From positions 66,472,109 to 66,536,108 of the forward strand of contig JARDYH010000003.1 of the NCBI GenBank assembly GCA_029215795.1: 64,000 nucleotides of DNA, read 5' to 3'. The notes below the pieces were generated by a model, which saw only the letters and a list, made by a program, of their open reading frames with translations, did not search any database and was not told the DNA's origin. The stretch comes from Anniella stebbinsi (taxonomy: Eukaryota; Chordata; Lepidosauria; Squamata; Anniellidae). Positions 1-9,911 of the stretch are shown here, in pieces (the first letter of the stretch is position 1; every line of letters begins with the position of its first letter). A program made the translations under genes and the position numbers.

Positions 1-727
1 GCCTTTTTGCTTCTTGCTTCATTTGCACGATTGTAATGGGCTGCATTACACAGGCAGAGAGGGGTGACCATGTGGTTTGAATTGTTGACCACATAGTCTT
101 TAATTGAAAACTTCCCCTCCTATTGATGCTCATATATTCGAATGGAACAGTGTACCCCAGTGGGTGCTTTGTAGTGCAACTTCAGCTGCACACATTAGGA
201 AATGCCGAAATATTTAATAAAATCAGGATATACAGAGGGGATTTTTTAAGAAGAGGATTATTGGTGGAAAGCAGGAGATTGACGTTATCATCTAAAGGAC
301 CTGCAAACTTCAATGAGTGGCCAGTGATGAGCATACCTTATTTTGCATGTGTAGAGATGTGCATTATCTGCCCCCCCCCGGACTTCCCTGTTCTCTCTGA
401 GCTTAGCTTCTACCCTCACAGTAACTGGAGGGGAAATGAATCCCTCCAGCAACAATATATTGTTCCTTGTTGTAATGTAAAGGATTTTAGGGTAGCTTGG
501 TTTTGAGTGGGCAATTCAGTTCCATTAGCTTTACAAAAGACCTGCTCCTGGTTCAGATGAGAACTGCTAGAATTGTTTGGTGATATAGATCAACACAGCT
601 GCCTGAATTGTTGGACTCTCCTTGGGGGGCGTGGCTATGGAACCCTTAATGTCAATACATCTCATCCATTTGGGAAGCCAAAATCTGGAAGAGACTGTTT
701 TGTGTAGCATTCCATGTGATTGTCAGG
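1..727. other. Undistinguished stretch
   Basis: I see no gene, repeat family or RNA gene here. Short open frames exist but have no recognisable motif. A run of C near 371-378 is the only low-complexity feature. Confidence 0.4.
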
Positions 728-1078
728 CCCCCTCCACAAGGATGCGCTTTTGCGCCCGGTTCGGGGATTATGCGCATTTTCGCGGAGGCGCATTTACGCC
801 TAATCCCTCTGCACGGGAGGCGGCGAGAAGCGGCGAAGCGCATTAAAAGATGCCCAAAAAGCACTTTACAGGTAGTTAATGCGCATAATCGCTTGTTCAC
901 ACAGCGAAAATGCGCTTTAACGGCCGGAGCAAAATAAAAGTCGCTATTTAACGCGCGTTCGAAAATGCGCATTATCGGGGAGATAACGCGCCTGTACGCC
1001 CGTTTTGCGCTCCGCTCGTGTGTAGGTAAAATTTATAATGAGCCTTCAAGGCTCATTAAACGTCTCGTGTGGAGGAGG
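728..1078 (+). mobile_element. CpG-rich MITE, full-length copy A
   Basis: About 350 bp that aligns along its whole length with the reverse complement of 3006-3350. Ends resemble CCTCTACAAGG (here CCCTCCACAAGG) and its complement. The body is dense in CpG and contains several ATGCGCAT palindromes. It has no coding capacity, so it is probably a non-autonomous DNA transposon. The superfamily is unknown: no convincing target duplication is visible, although AGGCC occurs at both edges. Confidence 0.75.
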
Positions 1079-1714
1079 CCTCAGACTCGACACTGGTCTT
1101 CTAGCTCTCAGTTCAGTGCCTAATGTACTAAACAATAAATGTGCTAGGCAATACAATCTGCCTGTTAAGTTAATAAAAGACTGAATCTTATGGGAAAGTT
1201 CCCTAAAAGGCAGGGCTTGTTGTTGCCTTGAGTCAGCTTGGAATAGGAGATAGCATAGTGTTCTGCAACAGGCTATTGGGAAGCCTCTCATCATTGCAAT
1301 TTCAATATGCCACTCACTGCGAAATCTAGGTGCAGGTATCTTCCCTTTAGATGTTCCACTAAGCTTCATAATAATTGTATCCAGGACATTTCTTATCTCT
1401 AGGGGCAGAAACGGAGTTCTGTTTAGATCTTCAAAAGTAACTCTATCTCTTTGCAACATAAAAGAAAGAAATGTTAGAGTTGGTTTGTTATATTCACCCG
1501 TTAGCCATGCAGTTGCCAGCAACAATTTAACAGTGGTTCTGTCTGACTTCGCATCAAAGCTGAAACATGTATTTGGCTGTTTTATATTTATTTGGAGTAA
1601 AGGTAATTGTCTGAGATCACTGTAATTGTGACAGCTGTCACCGAAGAAGCTAGTGTAGACATATGGAGTTTGGTGGGATTTATAATGTGTCCATTTGATT
1701 CTTCCAGTTGACAT
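1046..1714 (-). other. Unrecognised 222-codon open frame
   Basis: An uninterrupted frame of 222 codons whose C-terminal codons run into the end of the CpG-rich MITE at 728-1078. I recognise no domain, signal peptide or membrane segment. It has no visible promoter or neighbouring exon. Chance openness in unconstrained DNA is the likeliest explanation; a relic of an unidentified retroelement is the alternative. Confidence 0.15.
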
Positions 1715-1734
1715 TAATAGTGTTTCTCAGACTA

Positions 1735-2065
1735 TGGGATGGGAGCTTAGTGGTAGGGAACATACTTTGTATCCAGAAGCTCCCATTTTTGATCCCCAGC
1801 ATCTCCAGGTAGTGCCTGGAAAGCTGCTTCCAGTCAATGTAGACAAGCCTTCCCTAACCTGTTACTCTCCAGATATTTTGGATTATAACTCCCAGCATTC
1901 CTGACCCTTGGCAATCCTGTCTGGGGCTGATGGAAGTTGAAATGCAAAATATCTGAAGGGCACCAGGATGGGGAAAGGCAGCTGTAGGCAACACATATCT
2001 ACTGTGGATGGACCAATGATTTGATGTGGTATAAGGCAGCTTCATCTGTTCTGTGTGTTTATATA
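1735..2065 (+). mobile_element. tRNA-derived SINE, interrupted
   Basis: The 5' part is tRNA-like: an A-box-like GCTTAGTGGTAG and a B-box-like stretch near 1785-1800 (TTTTTGATCCCC). It continues into the tail typical of a widespread squamate SINE (ATGGACCAATGATTT, then TATAAGGCAGCTTC). A 137-bp hAT-type MITE at 1846-1982 splits it. The tRNA head is diverged, so this is not a functional tRNA gene. Confidence 0.75.
1846..1982. mobile_element. hAT-type MITE inside the SINE
   Basis: Palindromic element starting AGCCTTCCC and ending GGGAAAGGCAGC, with an interior inverted repeat (ATAACTCCCAGC and related sequence). Flanks read TGTAGACA (1838-1845) and TGTAGGCA (1983-1990), a 7/8 match to an 8-bp target duplication as made by hAT transposases. 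It lies inside a SINE, so it is the younger insertion. Confidence 0.75.
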
Positions 2066-2506
2066 ATTAAAACTCTGAGTGGGTAAGGGGAGTTGAACTC
2101 TTGCCCAGACTTACTTCTTCATGCTCCCTTGCTGCAGGCACTTATCTCCTAGCCTGGTTCCCACACTGGAAGTGAGGTAGTCTGGAGGGAAAAGAGCTTG
2201 ACGTGATGGAGCATGGGAAGGAGAAACGGGGTGGGAGAAGGCTTAGCTCCCCTCACCCCTACACAACTTTCATTGTTGTTGTTTTTAAAACGACTTCCAT
2301 CTTAGATGTGAACAGCATAGATGTGTCAATAGGCAACCAAGACTATGCCAACCATGTCCACATTGGCCCTGAGTGGCTAGGCAGGGACATACAAGCCTTT
2401 CCAGATGCGTTGTAACAGGCAGAGGGCAAAAATAACCCTGCCAATCCCAAGCCTTCACTTGTTGCTGCCTGCATCCACCACTCCATGGCTGCTTTTCCCT
2501 GCCCCC
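2066..2506. other. Undistinguished stretch
   Basis: Nothing recognised on either strand between the SINE and the next CpG-rich MITE fragment. Confidence 0.35.
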
Positions 2507-2695
2507 CCTCTACAAGATTTCGGTTTGACGCCCAGTTCCCCGATTATGCGCATCTTCTCTCAATCGCTTTTACGCCTAATCCCTATACATGGGAGGCATT
2601 GAAGTGCATTACGGGCTGTATAAAAGGCATTTTAAAGTTTTTGACATGCTGAGAATCGCATGCAAATGTTGCTGAAAGTAATGCGCTTTGTCCCA
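2507..2695 (+). mobile_element. CpG-rich MITE fragment C (5' half)
   Basis: Begins with the family end CCCTCTACAAG and follows copy A through the ATTATGCGCATC and TTACGCCTAATCCCT blocks. It then diverges and stops at about the middle of the consensus. Less CpG-rich than copies A and B, so probably older. Confidence 0.65.
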
Positions 2696-2960
2696 GAGAA
2701 ACTCCCCAAACCGGTTCCCTCCCTTTATTCTTCCCGCCCACCAGAATCTCCCGCCTTTGATTTCCTAGGTTACCTAAAAGGAATGAGCTGATTAACATGT
2801 TTGGCTACCTGTCTTCCCCCCTCCTTCACCCGATTGCCATGACCTCCTCAGGAGTAAATGGGAATGTGCCTCACGCGCACACACACACACACACCAAAAC
2901 AGACAGGAGGTTGCTGCTTCGTTCCTTCTCTCTCCACTTCCCAGCGAGCTCAACAATTGT

Positions 2961-2963
<3 letters not shown>

Positions 2964-2997
<34 letters not shown>
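2964..2997. repeat. (CA)n microsatellite
   Basis: Uninterrupted CA dinucleotides, with shorter CA runs at about 2873-2893 and 3356-3371. Together they flank CpG-rich MITE copy B. The Cys-Val repeat proteins read across it are artefacts. Confidence 0.95.
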
Positions 2998-2999
<2 letters not shown>

Positions 3000-3005
3000 A
3001 GGCTG

Positions 3006-3350
3006 CCTCTACAAGAGGCATTTAAAGCTCTTTCAAGGCGCATTAAAAAATTTACCTCTACAAGAACGGAGCGCAAATCGGGCGTAGAGGTGCGCTATCC
3101 CTCCGATTATGCGCATTATCGAATGCGCATTAAACAGCGAGTTTTATTTTGCTCCGGCCGTTAAAGCGCATTTTGACTATGTGAACAAGCGCTTATGCGC
3201 ATTAACTACTTGTAAAGCGCATTTTGGTCATCCGTTAATGCGCTTTGCCGCCTGTCGCCACCTCTCGTGCAGAGGTATTAGGCGTAAATGCGCTTCTGCG
3301 ATTATGCGCATAATCGCCTAACCAGGCGCAAAAGCGAATCCTTGTAGAGG
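3006..3350 (-). mobile_element. CpG-rich MITE, full-length copy B (inverted)
   Basis: Reverse-complement copy of 728-1078 with ends CCTCTACAAG and CTTGTAGAGG. The end motif occurs a second time about 50 bp inside one terminus (near 3055-3065), forming a subterminal repeat. Several ATGCGCAT palindromes are present and CpGs are well preserved. No coding capacity. Confidence 0.8.
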
Positions 3351-3738
3351 GGACCTCACACACACACACACCTCAGCTCAGGAACCCAGCAAGAAGCGAG
3401 GGGAAGTTATGTCTGCTGATGGCTAATTATGCACACATCTGCACATCCTTCCTACCCCCTTTCCTTCTCATAAAACCACCTCCATCTGGCCCCGTGTCTC
3501 CATGTTAAAAATATTTCATCAGGGTACTTCAAAGAAACTTTATTTTTGGTTCACGTTGGGTCACCTCTTCTTGGAGCTTCCATCCAGAGAGACGGAGTAC
3601 AAGGAGGAAGTTGCCAGGAGGAGAGAGGAAATGAATCTAAACCAAAAAGTGGGAGGTTTTCTCAGTGAAGGGGCAGTTCTATGCATGAGATCACGACCCA
3701 GTCCAACCCCCTGATCGTTAATGCACCTCCTCAGAAAG

Positions 3739-3921
3739 TTGTTTACATGGACATAAGGCGCTCTTACTCCCGCCGTAAATTAAAACTCGCTAATTAACGC
3801 GCATTCGAAAATGCAAATAATCAGAGAGAAAATGCGCCTGGCCCCCTGATTTACGCTCCACTCTTGTAGAGGTAAATTTCTTAATTCGCCTTGAAAGAGC
3901 TTTAAATTGCTCTTGTAGAGG
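3739..3921 (+). mobile_element. CpG-rich MITE fragment D (3' half)
   Basis: Follows the second half of the family consensus (AACGCGCATTCGAAAATGC block, then the subterminal and terminal CTCTTGTAGAGG motifs). It slightly overlaps fragment C in consensus coordinates, so C and D are probably separate truncated copies rather than one split element. Confidence 0.65.
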
Positions 3922-4195
3922 CACCCCCTGTCCCTTGCTACAGTACAAGGGAGGAAATAGTGGTCATCCAATGGGAGCCCATCTAGAGGCAGCAACATTC
4001 CCAATTTTCTGGAGCAATATTTGGAGGATCCCAAGGCAGAGAGTGGGGAGGGGAGAGAGTTCCTTGCAAGCTTCAATGCACACATGGAGCTTCATGTGTT
4101 GCTTTTTAAATCCAGGCCTCTATTCAGAAAAGGGGTGGGGCTGCATTCAAAAAAAGACTGGAACCTTCCCCCCTCTGCATTACTTTGACATTATT

Positions 4196-4512
4196 TAGGG
4201 TGACCTTATGAAAAGGAGGACAGGGCTCCTGTATCTTAACAGTTGTATCGAAAGGGGAATTTCAGCAGGTGTCATTTGTATGCATGCAGCACCTGGTGGA
4301 ATTCCATGTTCATCCCAACAGGTAAAGCTGCAGGAGCCCTGCCCTCTTTTGTATCTGGTCACTCTAGTACAGCTCCTGCAGCTTTCACTGTTGTGATGAA
4401 GAGGGAATTTCACCAGTTTCTGCATGCATACAAATGACACCTGCTGAAATACCCCCTTCAATGCAACTATTAAAATTACAGGCCTTGTCCTCCTTTCCAT
4501 ATGGTCACCCTA
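4196..4512. mobile_element. hAT-A palindromic element
   Basis: Starts TAGGGTGACC and ends GGTCACCCTA; the two ~150-bp halves are inverted copies of one another. The left half is complete, ending in a degenerate internal end TCTGGTCACTCTA near 4354-4366. The right half lacks that internal end. Flanks ACATTATT (4188-4195) and ACATTAGT (4512-4519) match 7/8 if the last base is shared. No coding capacity; mobilised in trans if at all. Confidence 0.85.
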
Positions 4513-5441
4513 CATTAGTGCAATGCTTGGAGTAATTTTTATGCGGCTGCTACCATCTCACTGGATTTCAAGGTACTCATTATAGGCACATGTTTCCGAT
4601 AATTAGCACAGTGTTTGTTTTTTCCAGTGATGCGATTAGGCTTCCTGATCTTTCGAAGTAAAAAGGTACACAGAGAACTGAACTGAACTGATGCACCTGT
4701 GCCAGCCTCCTAAATCTAAATGCTGGTGTTGGGCTGCAGAACAATGAAATAATTAGCAGCAGCAGTAATGCAGGGAAATTGACTAAAGCTGTAAGCCAGC
4801 CTTTACTGCTGCATTTTTCAAACTGATTCATCTGGTTTGGCAAAACAGCTAATTACTTCCATAAATTCAAAGAAGAAGAGAAATAAAATAGAAGCCTTTG
4901 TTGATTAATTCATATGTCCACCCAATCCTTGAAATTTAAAAGCCACCCTGGTGTGTATGGAAGTCACTGAAAGTTTTGCTAATTACAAGCAAAAACATGA
5001 ACCCGATCTCTAGCTTCATGATGGTACAGGAAGGATTTTCTGAACTCAAACAAGCAATTTCTTGGAGCAATTGATTACTTTGCTTTCATCCCACAGTATA
5101 CATAGTTTGTAATGCATGCTGTTTTAAGAGTCATAGTGGTGCACAGAAATGAAGTCGGGAATGTGTATAGATAGAAATAATCCATACTTATGTATTCATT
5201 CAGATGTGCAGAATCTGGGGCTAATTCCACCTGACTTGGAATCTCAGCCTTGCCCTCCGGACCTCCCAAATAACCATGCCCTGTTCCCCTAGTCCTGCCT
5301 CCCTTTGCCAGACCACCAATTATTTGGTGATTTCCTGGCTATTATGAGGGGATGCCTTCATTCTAAACAGTTGAAAGGCCTCTTCTAAGGCTTAGTTACT
5401 GGCGGTAAGAGCTTTACGCTAAAATATGCTGGTATTTTGGC
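4513..5441. other. Undistinguished stretch
   Basis: AT-rich sequence with no recognised repeat, RNA gene or credible reading frame. Confidence 0.4.
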
Positions 5442-5776
5442 TAGAGATGCTGGAGAAAGCCGCAACAGAATCAAATGAGTTTGGATATCAATAGACCCAA
5501 CCCGTGGATTCCACAGCAGACCGGCTTTTCCCGAGTCACTGATTCCACAGACTTGCAGAGCAGGTTTTTTTGTTTTTTGTTTTTTGTTTACTTTCTGAAA
5601 TTTTATTCAACTTTAGTTGATGGGAAAAAAAGTAAAAAACAAACAAACACCAGCTCAAAATGTTCATTTTCCCCATAGGCTAAAGCATGAAAGTGCATAT
5701 ATGAGAGGTGTGTGTGTCGGGGGTCTACACATTTGAAGGGGTTGCACATTTTCATAAATGCGAATCTGTGCAAATG

Positions 5777-6316
5777 TAGGGTGATCATATGGAAAGGAGG
5801 ATAGGGCTCCTGTATTTGTAATAGTTGTATTGAAAGGGGAATTTCAGCAGGTGTCATTTGTATGCATGCAGCACCTGGTGAAATTCCCTCTTCATCACAA
5901 TAGGTAAAGCTGCAGGAGCTATACTAAAGGGCAGGTGAGAGTTTTGTTTTGGTTCCATTTTGGTAAGAATTTACCAAAATTAATTTATTAATTGCACTTC
6001 TATATTGCTTTACTGGAACCAACCAATCGTAGAGAAACAATGACATTGTTGAAAACAATCTTAAAACCATAACGGCAATTTTAAAAGCCAAATGAAAAAT
6101 TTGCAAAGTTCTCCATGTTGAGAACAAAAATAACTTGAGATTAAAAGATTGACCAGATGCAAAAGAGGGCAGAGCTCCTGCAGCTTTACCTGTTGTGATG
6201 AAAAGGGAATTTCACCAGGTGCTGCATGCATACAAATGACACCTGCTGAAATTCCCCTTTCAATACAACTGTTAAAGATACAGGTGCCCTGTCCTCCTTT
6301 TCATATGGTCACGCCA
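5777..6316. mobile_element. hAT-A element nested in hAT-B
   Basis: Left arm 5777 to about 5927 and right arm about 6148-6316 match the hAT-A family. Flanks TGCAAATG (5769-5776) and TGCAAATA (6317-6324) give a 7/8 target duplication. About 220 bp of foreign DNA separates the arms at the symmetry centre. Confidence 0.85.
5928..6147 (-). mobile_element. Probable LINE 3' tail inside hAT-A
   Basis: Read on the minus strand, this segment ends in an ATATAGAAGTGCAATTAATAA-type tail resembling L2-like LINE or SINE 3' ends. It sits at the centre of the hAT-A palindrome, making a third level of nesting. Family assignment is tentative. Confidence 0.4.
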
Positions 6317-6461
6317 TGCAAATATTCATTTGCATAACCTCAGAAAGTTGGGGAAAAATCTGATTCTGTCGATGAATGAATGAGGGAGCAAAAGACATCT
6401 GACAATCTATGAAATTCAGACAGAACAGATTTTACAAAATCTGTACATCCCTAATTTTGAC

Positions 6462-7865
6462 CCCACCCCTTTGCCTTTGGCCCTGCCTGTTTTGCTTTCG
6501 GCCCCACCCACCACAGGGATGTGATCACCTGAAAGGTTCTCTAAAATTGAATTTGGTCCTCTGAATTTGAAAAAGGTTCAGAACCCTCGGATTAATAAAT
6601 ATTCTGGATTGAAAAATGATGGAAACAGAAGTACATGCATATTTCATGTGCCAGTGAAGTTGTACATACAGATTGGAACTGGCCAACTTCAGCATCCAAT
6701 GTAGAGCACAGGAAGTATCCCATAGAACATGCCCATGCTGAGCCAAGTGAGCCCATCCAGCTCATGCTGTACATTCTGCATAGTCATAATGAGCTATGTG
6801 GACCAGTGATGACCTCAGTGGTCTGAAGGCTTCAAGAGCACTTCCAGTACCCCAAGTCAAAAACCATCTGTAGGTGGAACAGGCTGTAAGTGAGAGGGAC
6901 AAAGGAATTTTTATCTTGTGTTCTGAAGACAAGGGACAATGGTGTGAAATCCAAGTCAATAAACACCAGCTTGGAAAACGACAACAACACATTGGTGAAA
7001 AGCTTAATTTGATTATAAAAGGCAATGAGCCTTTTCAGTGCTAACATCCAGGCAATAATTCCATTTTATAGTTCTGTTAAGAGGAAATGACTACTCCAAA
7101 CTTGGTACCACCAGAAGCACTTGAATTCCAAGGGACCACAACAAACAGGCATTTAGAAGAACATTTTTGCCCTGAATTTTTGAACATCGCACAACGAAAG
7201 ATCATTCTGAGCCCCCATCTTGCCTCCAAAAACCAATTTTTTAGGGGGGGAAAGATAGGGAAAAGAAAAACGAACGGAACAGGAGAAAAATAGGTAATTT
7301 ATAAGAGACCCTCAAAATAAAGCTGTTCTTCATTGACCTCCAGTGTGTGTGGGAGACACACACTCATATTACCCAGCTTCCTCTTTTAATGTGATGTGTA
7401 GTGCAGCTGGCTGATGGGTATAATATTATTGTACAGTTGCATCCCACACTGTTCCTGCTGCCAGTTTGGTAGTACTTCTCTGATAGCCTCAGGCTAATGG
7501 CAAAAAAGCTCAGGTTTCCACAAGGGAAATAAATATCTTCTAGTACAAGTGAAGATATTAATGTCGGGTCCAATATAAAATAACAGTAAACTAGCATGCC
7601 ACTGAACAACTGAAGGTAACAAATGAACCAGGGTGTTGTTTTCTGGAGTGGAACAGCATCAGAAAAACAGGGGAGTAACATCCTCTCTCTGTTTTTCAGT
7701 TTGTGTTAAAGGTAGACGTGGGGAAAGGTTTATTTCTCTGTGCCATTGTTATGTGTCAAAATGCACGGCTTCTTTTTAGTTTAGCACTGATGAATTTGGT
7801 CTTATGGTTTATACTGAGATGAGTGAACATGGACATTCAGGGAACAAACGGCAAACTACATTTTG
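6462..7865. other. Undistinguished stretch
   Basis: No recognised gene or repeat. Open frames of up to about 105 codons carry no motif I can name. Confidence 0.4.
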
Positions 7866-8600
7866 GAATGGAAACTGCCTTGGTCGCCCTGTGTAGGGTG
7901 ACCATATGAAAAGGAGAACAGGGCTCCTGTATGTTTAACAGTTGCATAGAAAAGGGAATTTCAGCAGGTGTCCTTTGGATGCATGCAGCACCTGGTGGAA
8001 TTCCCTCTTCATCACAACAGTTCAAGCTGCAAGAGTATAGCTAGAGTGAGCAGATACAAAAGAGGGCAGGGCTCCTGCAGCTTGAACTGCTGTTATGAAG
8101 AGGGAATTTCACCAGGTGCTGCATGCATACAAATGACACCTGCTGATATTCCCCTTCCAATACAACTGTTAAAAATACAGGTCACCCTAGCCCTGTGGGA
8201 TGACCTTTGCTGAGAGATGGGGAGTGTTACCCTGTTGATTCTCCTGAAACTCTCAGCTGCTTTCGATACCACCAACCATTGAATCCTTCTGGTTAGGCTG
8301 TCTGGACTGGGACTTAGAGGCACTGCGCTGTAGCGTTTTGTCTCCTACGTAGATGGTTGATTCCAGAAGATGGTGCTGGGGGATTATTGCTCTCGGCTGT
8401 GGCAACTAGGCCACGGGGCAACTAGGCCACAGGGCTCTATTTTACCCCCTATGCTGTTCAACATTTACATGAAACCACTGGGAGAGGTTATCCAGAGGTG
8501 TGGGCTGAGATATCATCAATATGTGGATGGCACACAGCTCTACCTCTCTTTTTCATCTAAGCCAGGTGAGGCAGTGGCTGTTCTGAATCTAGGGCCTAGA
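7866..8600 (+). pseudogene. L2/CR1-clade LINE reverse-transcriptase relic
   Basis: Fragment of a LINE ORF2. Conceptual translation gives the RT palm in order: an LSAAFDTTNH-type block near 8250, then VLGDYCS, then SILPPMLFNIYMKPLGE, then the active-site region. The catalytic YADD motif reads YVDG (about 8518-8529), so one catalytic aspartate is lost. Several stops and frameshifts interrupt the N-terminal part. A hAT-A element (7894-8189) interrupts it within the codons for an ALVALWDDL-like stretch. Same subfamily as 42170-42510 and close to 27222-28306. It is not functional. Confidence 0.85.
7894..8189. mobile_element. hAT-A element inside LINE, exact 8-bp TSD
   Basis: Starts TAGGGTGACC and ends GGTCACCCTA. 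The flanks are GCCCTGTG at 7886-7893 and again at 8190-8197, an exact 8-bp target duplication. The left half lacks the internal end, while the right half retains it (TAGAGTGAGCAGATAC, from about 8042), the mirror of the 4196-4512 copy. A short deletion removed part of the right outer arm. Confidence 0.92.
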
Positions 8601-8916
8601 GAACTCACGGGGCGCTGGCCCTGCAAGTTTGCTGAGTGCTGCTTGGCTGGCTTTGTTACAGTAGCCAGCTTGGACGAGCCCTTGGCAAAGTGTTCTTTCT
8701 GGGGCCTCTGGAAAGTGCACAATTCCAGCACACCATTCGCATGGCTGGGGGAATTGCACACTTTCTGGAGGCCCTGGAAAGTGCACGTTGCATCCCTCCG
8801 TGCCAATCAGGGCCCTAAAGCCCCTCTTAATCCAAGGTTTTAAGAGGGACTTTAAGGCCACATTTGGCGTAGGGGAGGAGGGAAATGCAATTTCCCCAAA
8901 ATTGGGGAAATCATGT

Positions 8917-8972
8917 ATTTCCCCCCTCCATTCTAATGACGGCTGCTGTCATTAGAGTGGAGGGGGGGAAAT
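8917..8972. repeat. Long hairpin
   Basis: Arms of about 24 bases (8917-8940 and 8948-8972) pair with a single G-T-compatible mismatch around a 7-base loop GGCTGCT. A near-palindrome of TTTCCCC/GGGGAAA lies just upstream (8891-8910), and two copies of a TCTGG-GGCC-CTGGAAAGTGCAC block lie at about 8697-8720 and 8761-8786. Probably the remains of a palindromic mobile element; no RNA gene is recognised. Confidence 0.6.
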
Positions 8973-9186
8973 CCGCAGTTTTAATCCTCTCCCCACATTA
9001 TACCCCCGTAAAAATGTTGAGGTCCAGAGATTTTCTCTGCTGATATGTGATCTTGAGGTATTGGATTAACACAATAATTTTGGTAGACAGTCTGATTCTT
9101 GTGTGAAACTTTTTAGGCGCTATTTTCAAAATAGCGGACAATTTCCTTTTGGTCGCTAGTTTTCATCAACCACAGAAGTTACTATC

Positions 9187-9475
9187 TTGTGTTTGGTATC
9201 AAATTATAGGTTTTTGGGATCAAGGAGTTCAAAGAATTTGTTATGTTAATTGTTGGAGTACTCCTTCCACCATTTTCCAAGCTGGCGCTGAAATATTGTC
9301 TCATTTTCTCATTTAATTGACAAATCAACTTACAAATGTGATTTTGGCTTCAAACTATAGGGTTTTTGGGTCAAGGAGGTCAGCATGGCATTAATTTTGA
9401 TGGAAAGGCTGTCCTTCCACCATTTTTTAAAATGGCATCCAAACACTTATCTCTACAATAGGCCATTTAATGAAA
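9187..9475. repeat. Two ~150-bp tandem repeats upstream of the pseudogene
   Basis: Unit one (9187-9336) and unit two (9337 to about 9475) share a CAAA-TATAGG-TTTTTGGG-TCAAGGAG block and a CCTTCCACCATTTT block in the same order. The preceding segment (9105-9150) is shared with 41325-41450. The pair lies directly upstream of the transposon-like pseudogene at 9912 and may be part of the same element. Confidence 0.6.
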
Positions 9476-9592
9476 ATGTGTAGCTTATATAGTCATATTT
9501 TCATGATGTATGCTAAAATATTATTGTTTATTACATCATTAATTAAGACAGCTACTACTATTGGTTCACATTTTTATCTTTTTTCTTAGTAT

Positions 9593-9783
9593 GTGCGTTC
9601 AGATGACACTTCAGGCTCTGTGGTTAAGATGGCTTCTGAACAGACCCATTATGGCTTAGTGTGTCATGTGAACCATTCCTAACCATGGGGCTACATAACC
9701 ATGGTTTAAACTTGCTCACTAACCATTCACTGCAAAAGGGTTGGAGGCCTAACCATGGCTTAGCACATCATATAAACAGGCCC
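9593..9783. mobile_element. MITE with TTCAGATGACAC / GAACAGGCC-type ends
   Basis: Shares GTTCAGATGACACTTCAGG and GCTCTGTGGTTAA with 40161-40418, and its interior is rich in AACCATGG and TAACCA repeats in both orientations. It ends near AAACAGGCCC. No target duplication is readable. Non-coding. Confidence 0.55.
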
Positions 9784-9911
9784 GATATCAGCAACAGGCA
9801 TAGAGAAACGGAGCTGCAAACTTATTTCAGACTTGCCATGCCAGAAGGTGAAAATTACTACAGCCCAGTCATCTGACCTAGTCTTCCAGGGCCTTCATTG
9901 TTTCAGATGAT

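Larger units (their letters stand above)
5442..6453. mobile_element. hAT-B element, interrupted
   Basis: Starts TAGAGATGCTGG and ends GTACATCCCTA, ends shared with 19435-19935 and 60273-60585. Flanking ATTTTGGC (5434-5441) and ATTTTGAC (6454-6461) form a 7/8 target duplication, supporting hAT membership. The interior is interrupted by a hAT-A element at 5777-6316. No transposase frame is present. Confidence 0.8.

Noticed and set aside
2792..3087. Frames rich in Cys-Val and Thr-His repeats
   Set aside because: They are translations of the (CA)n microsatellite.
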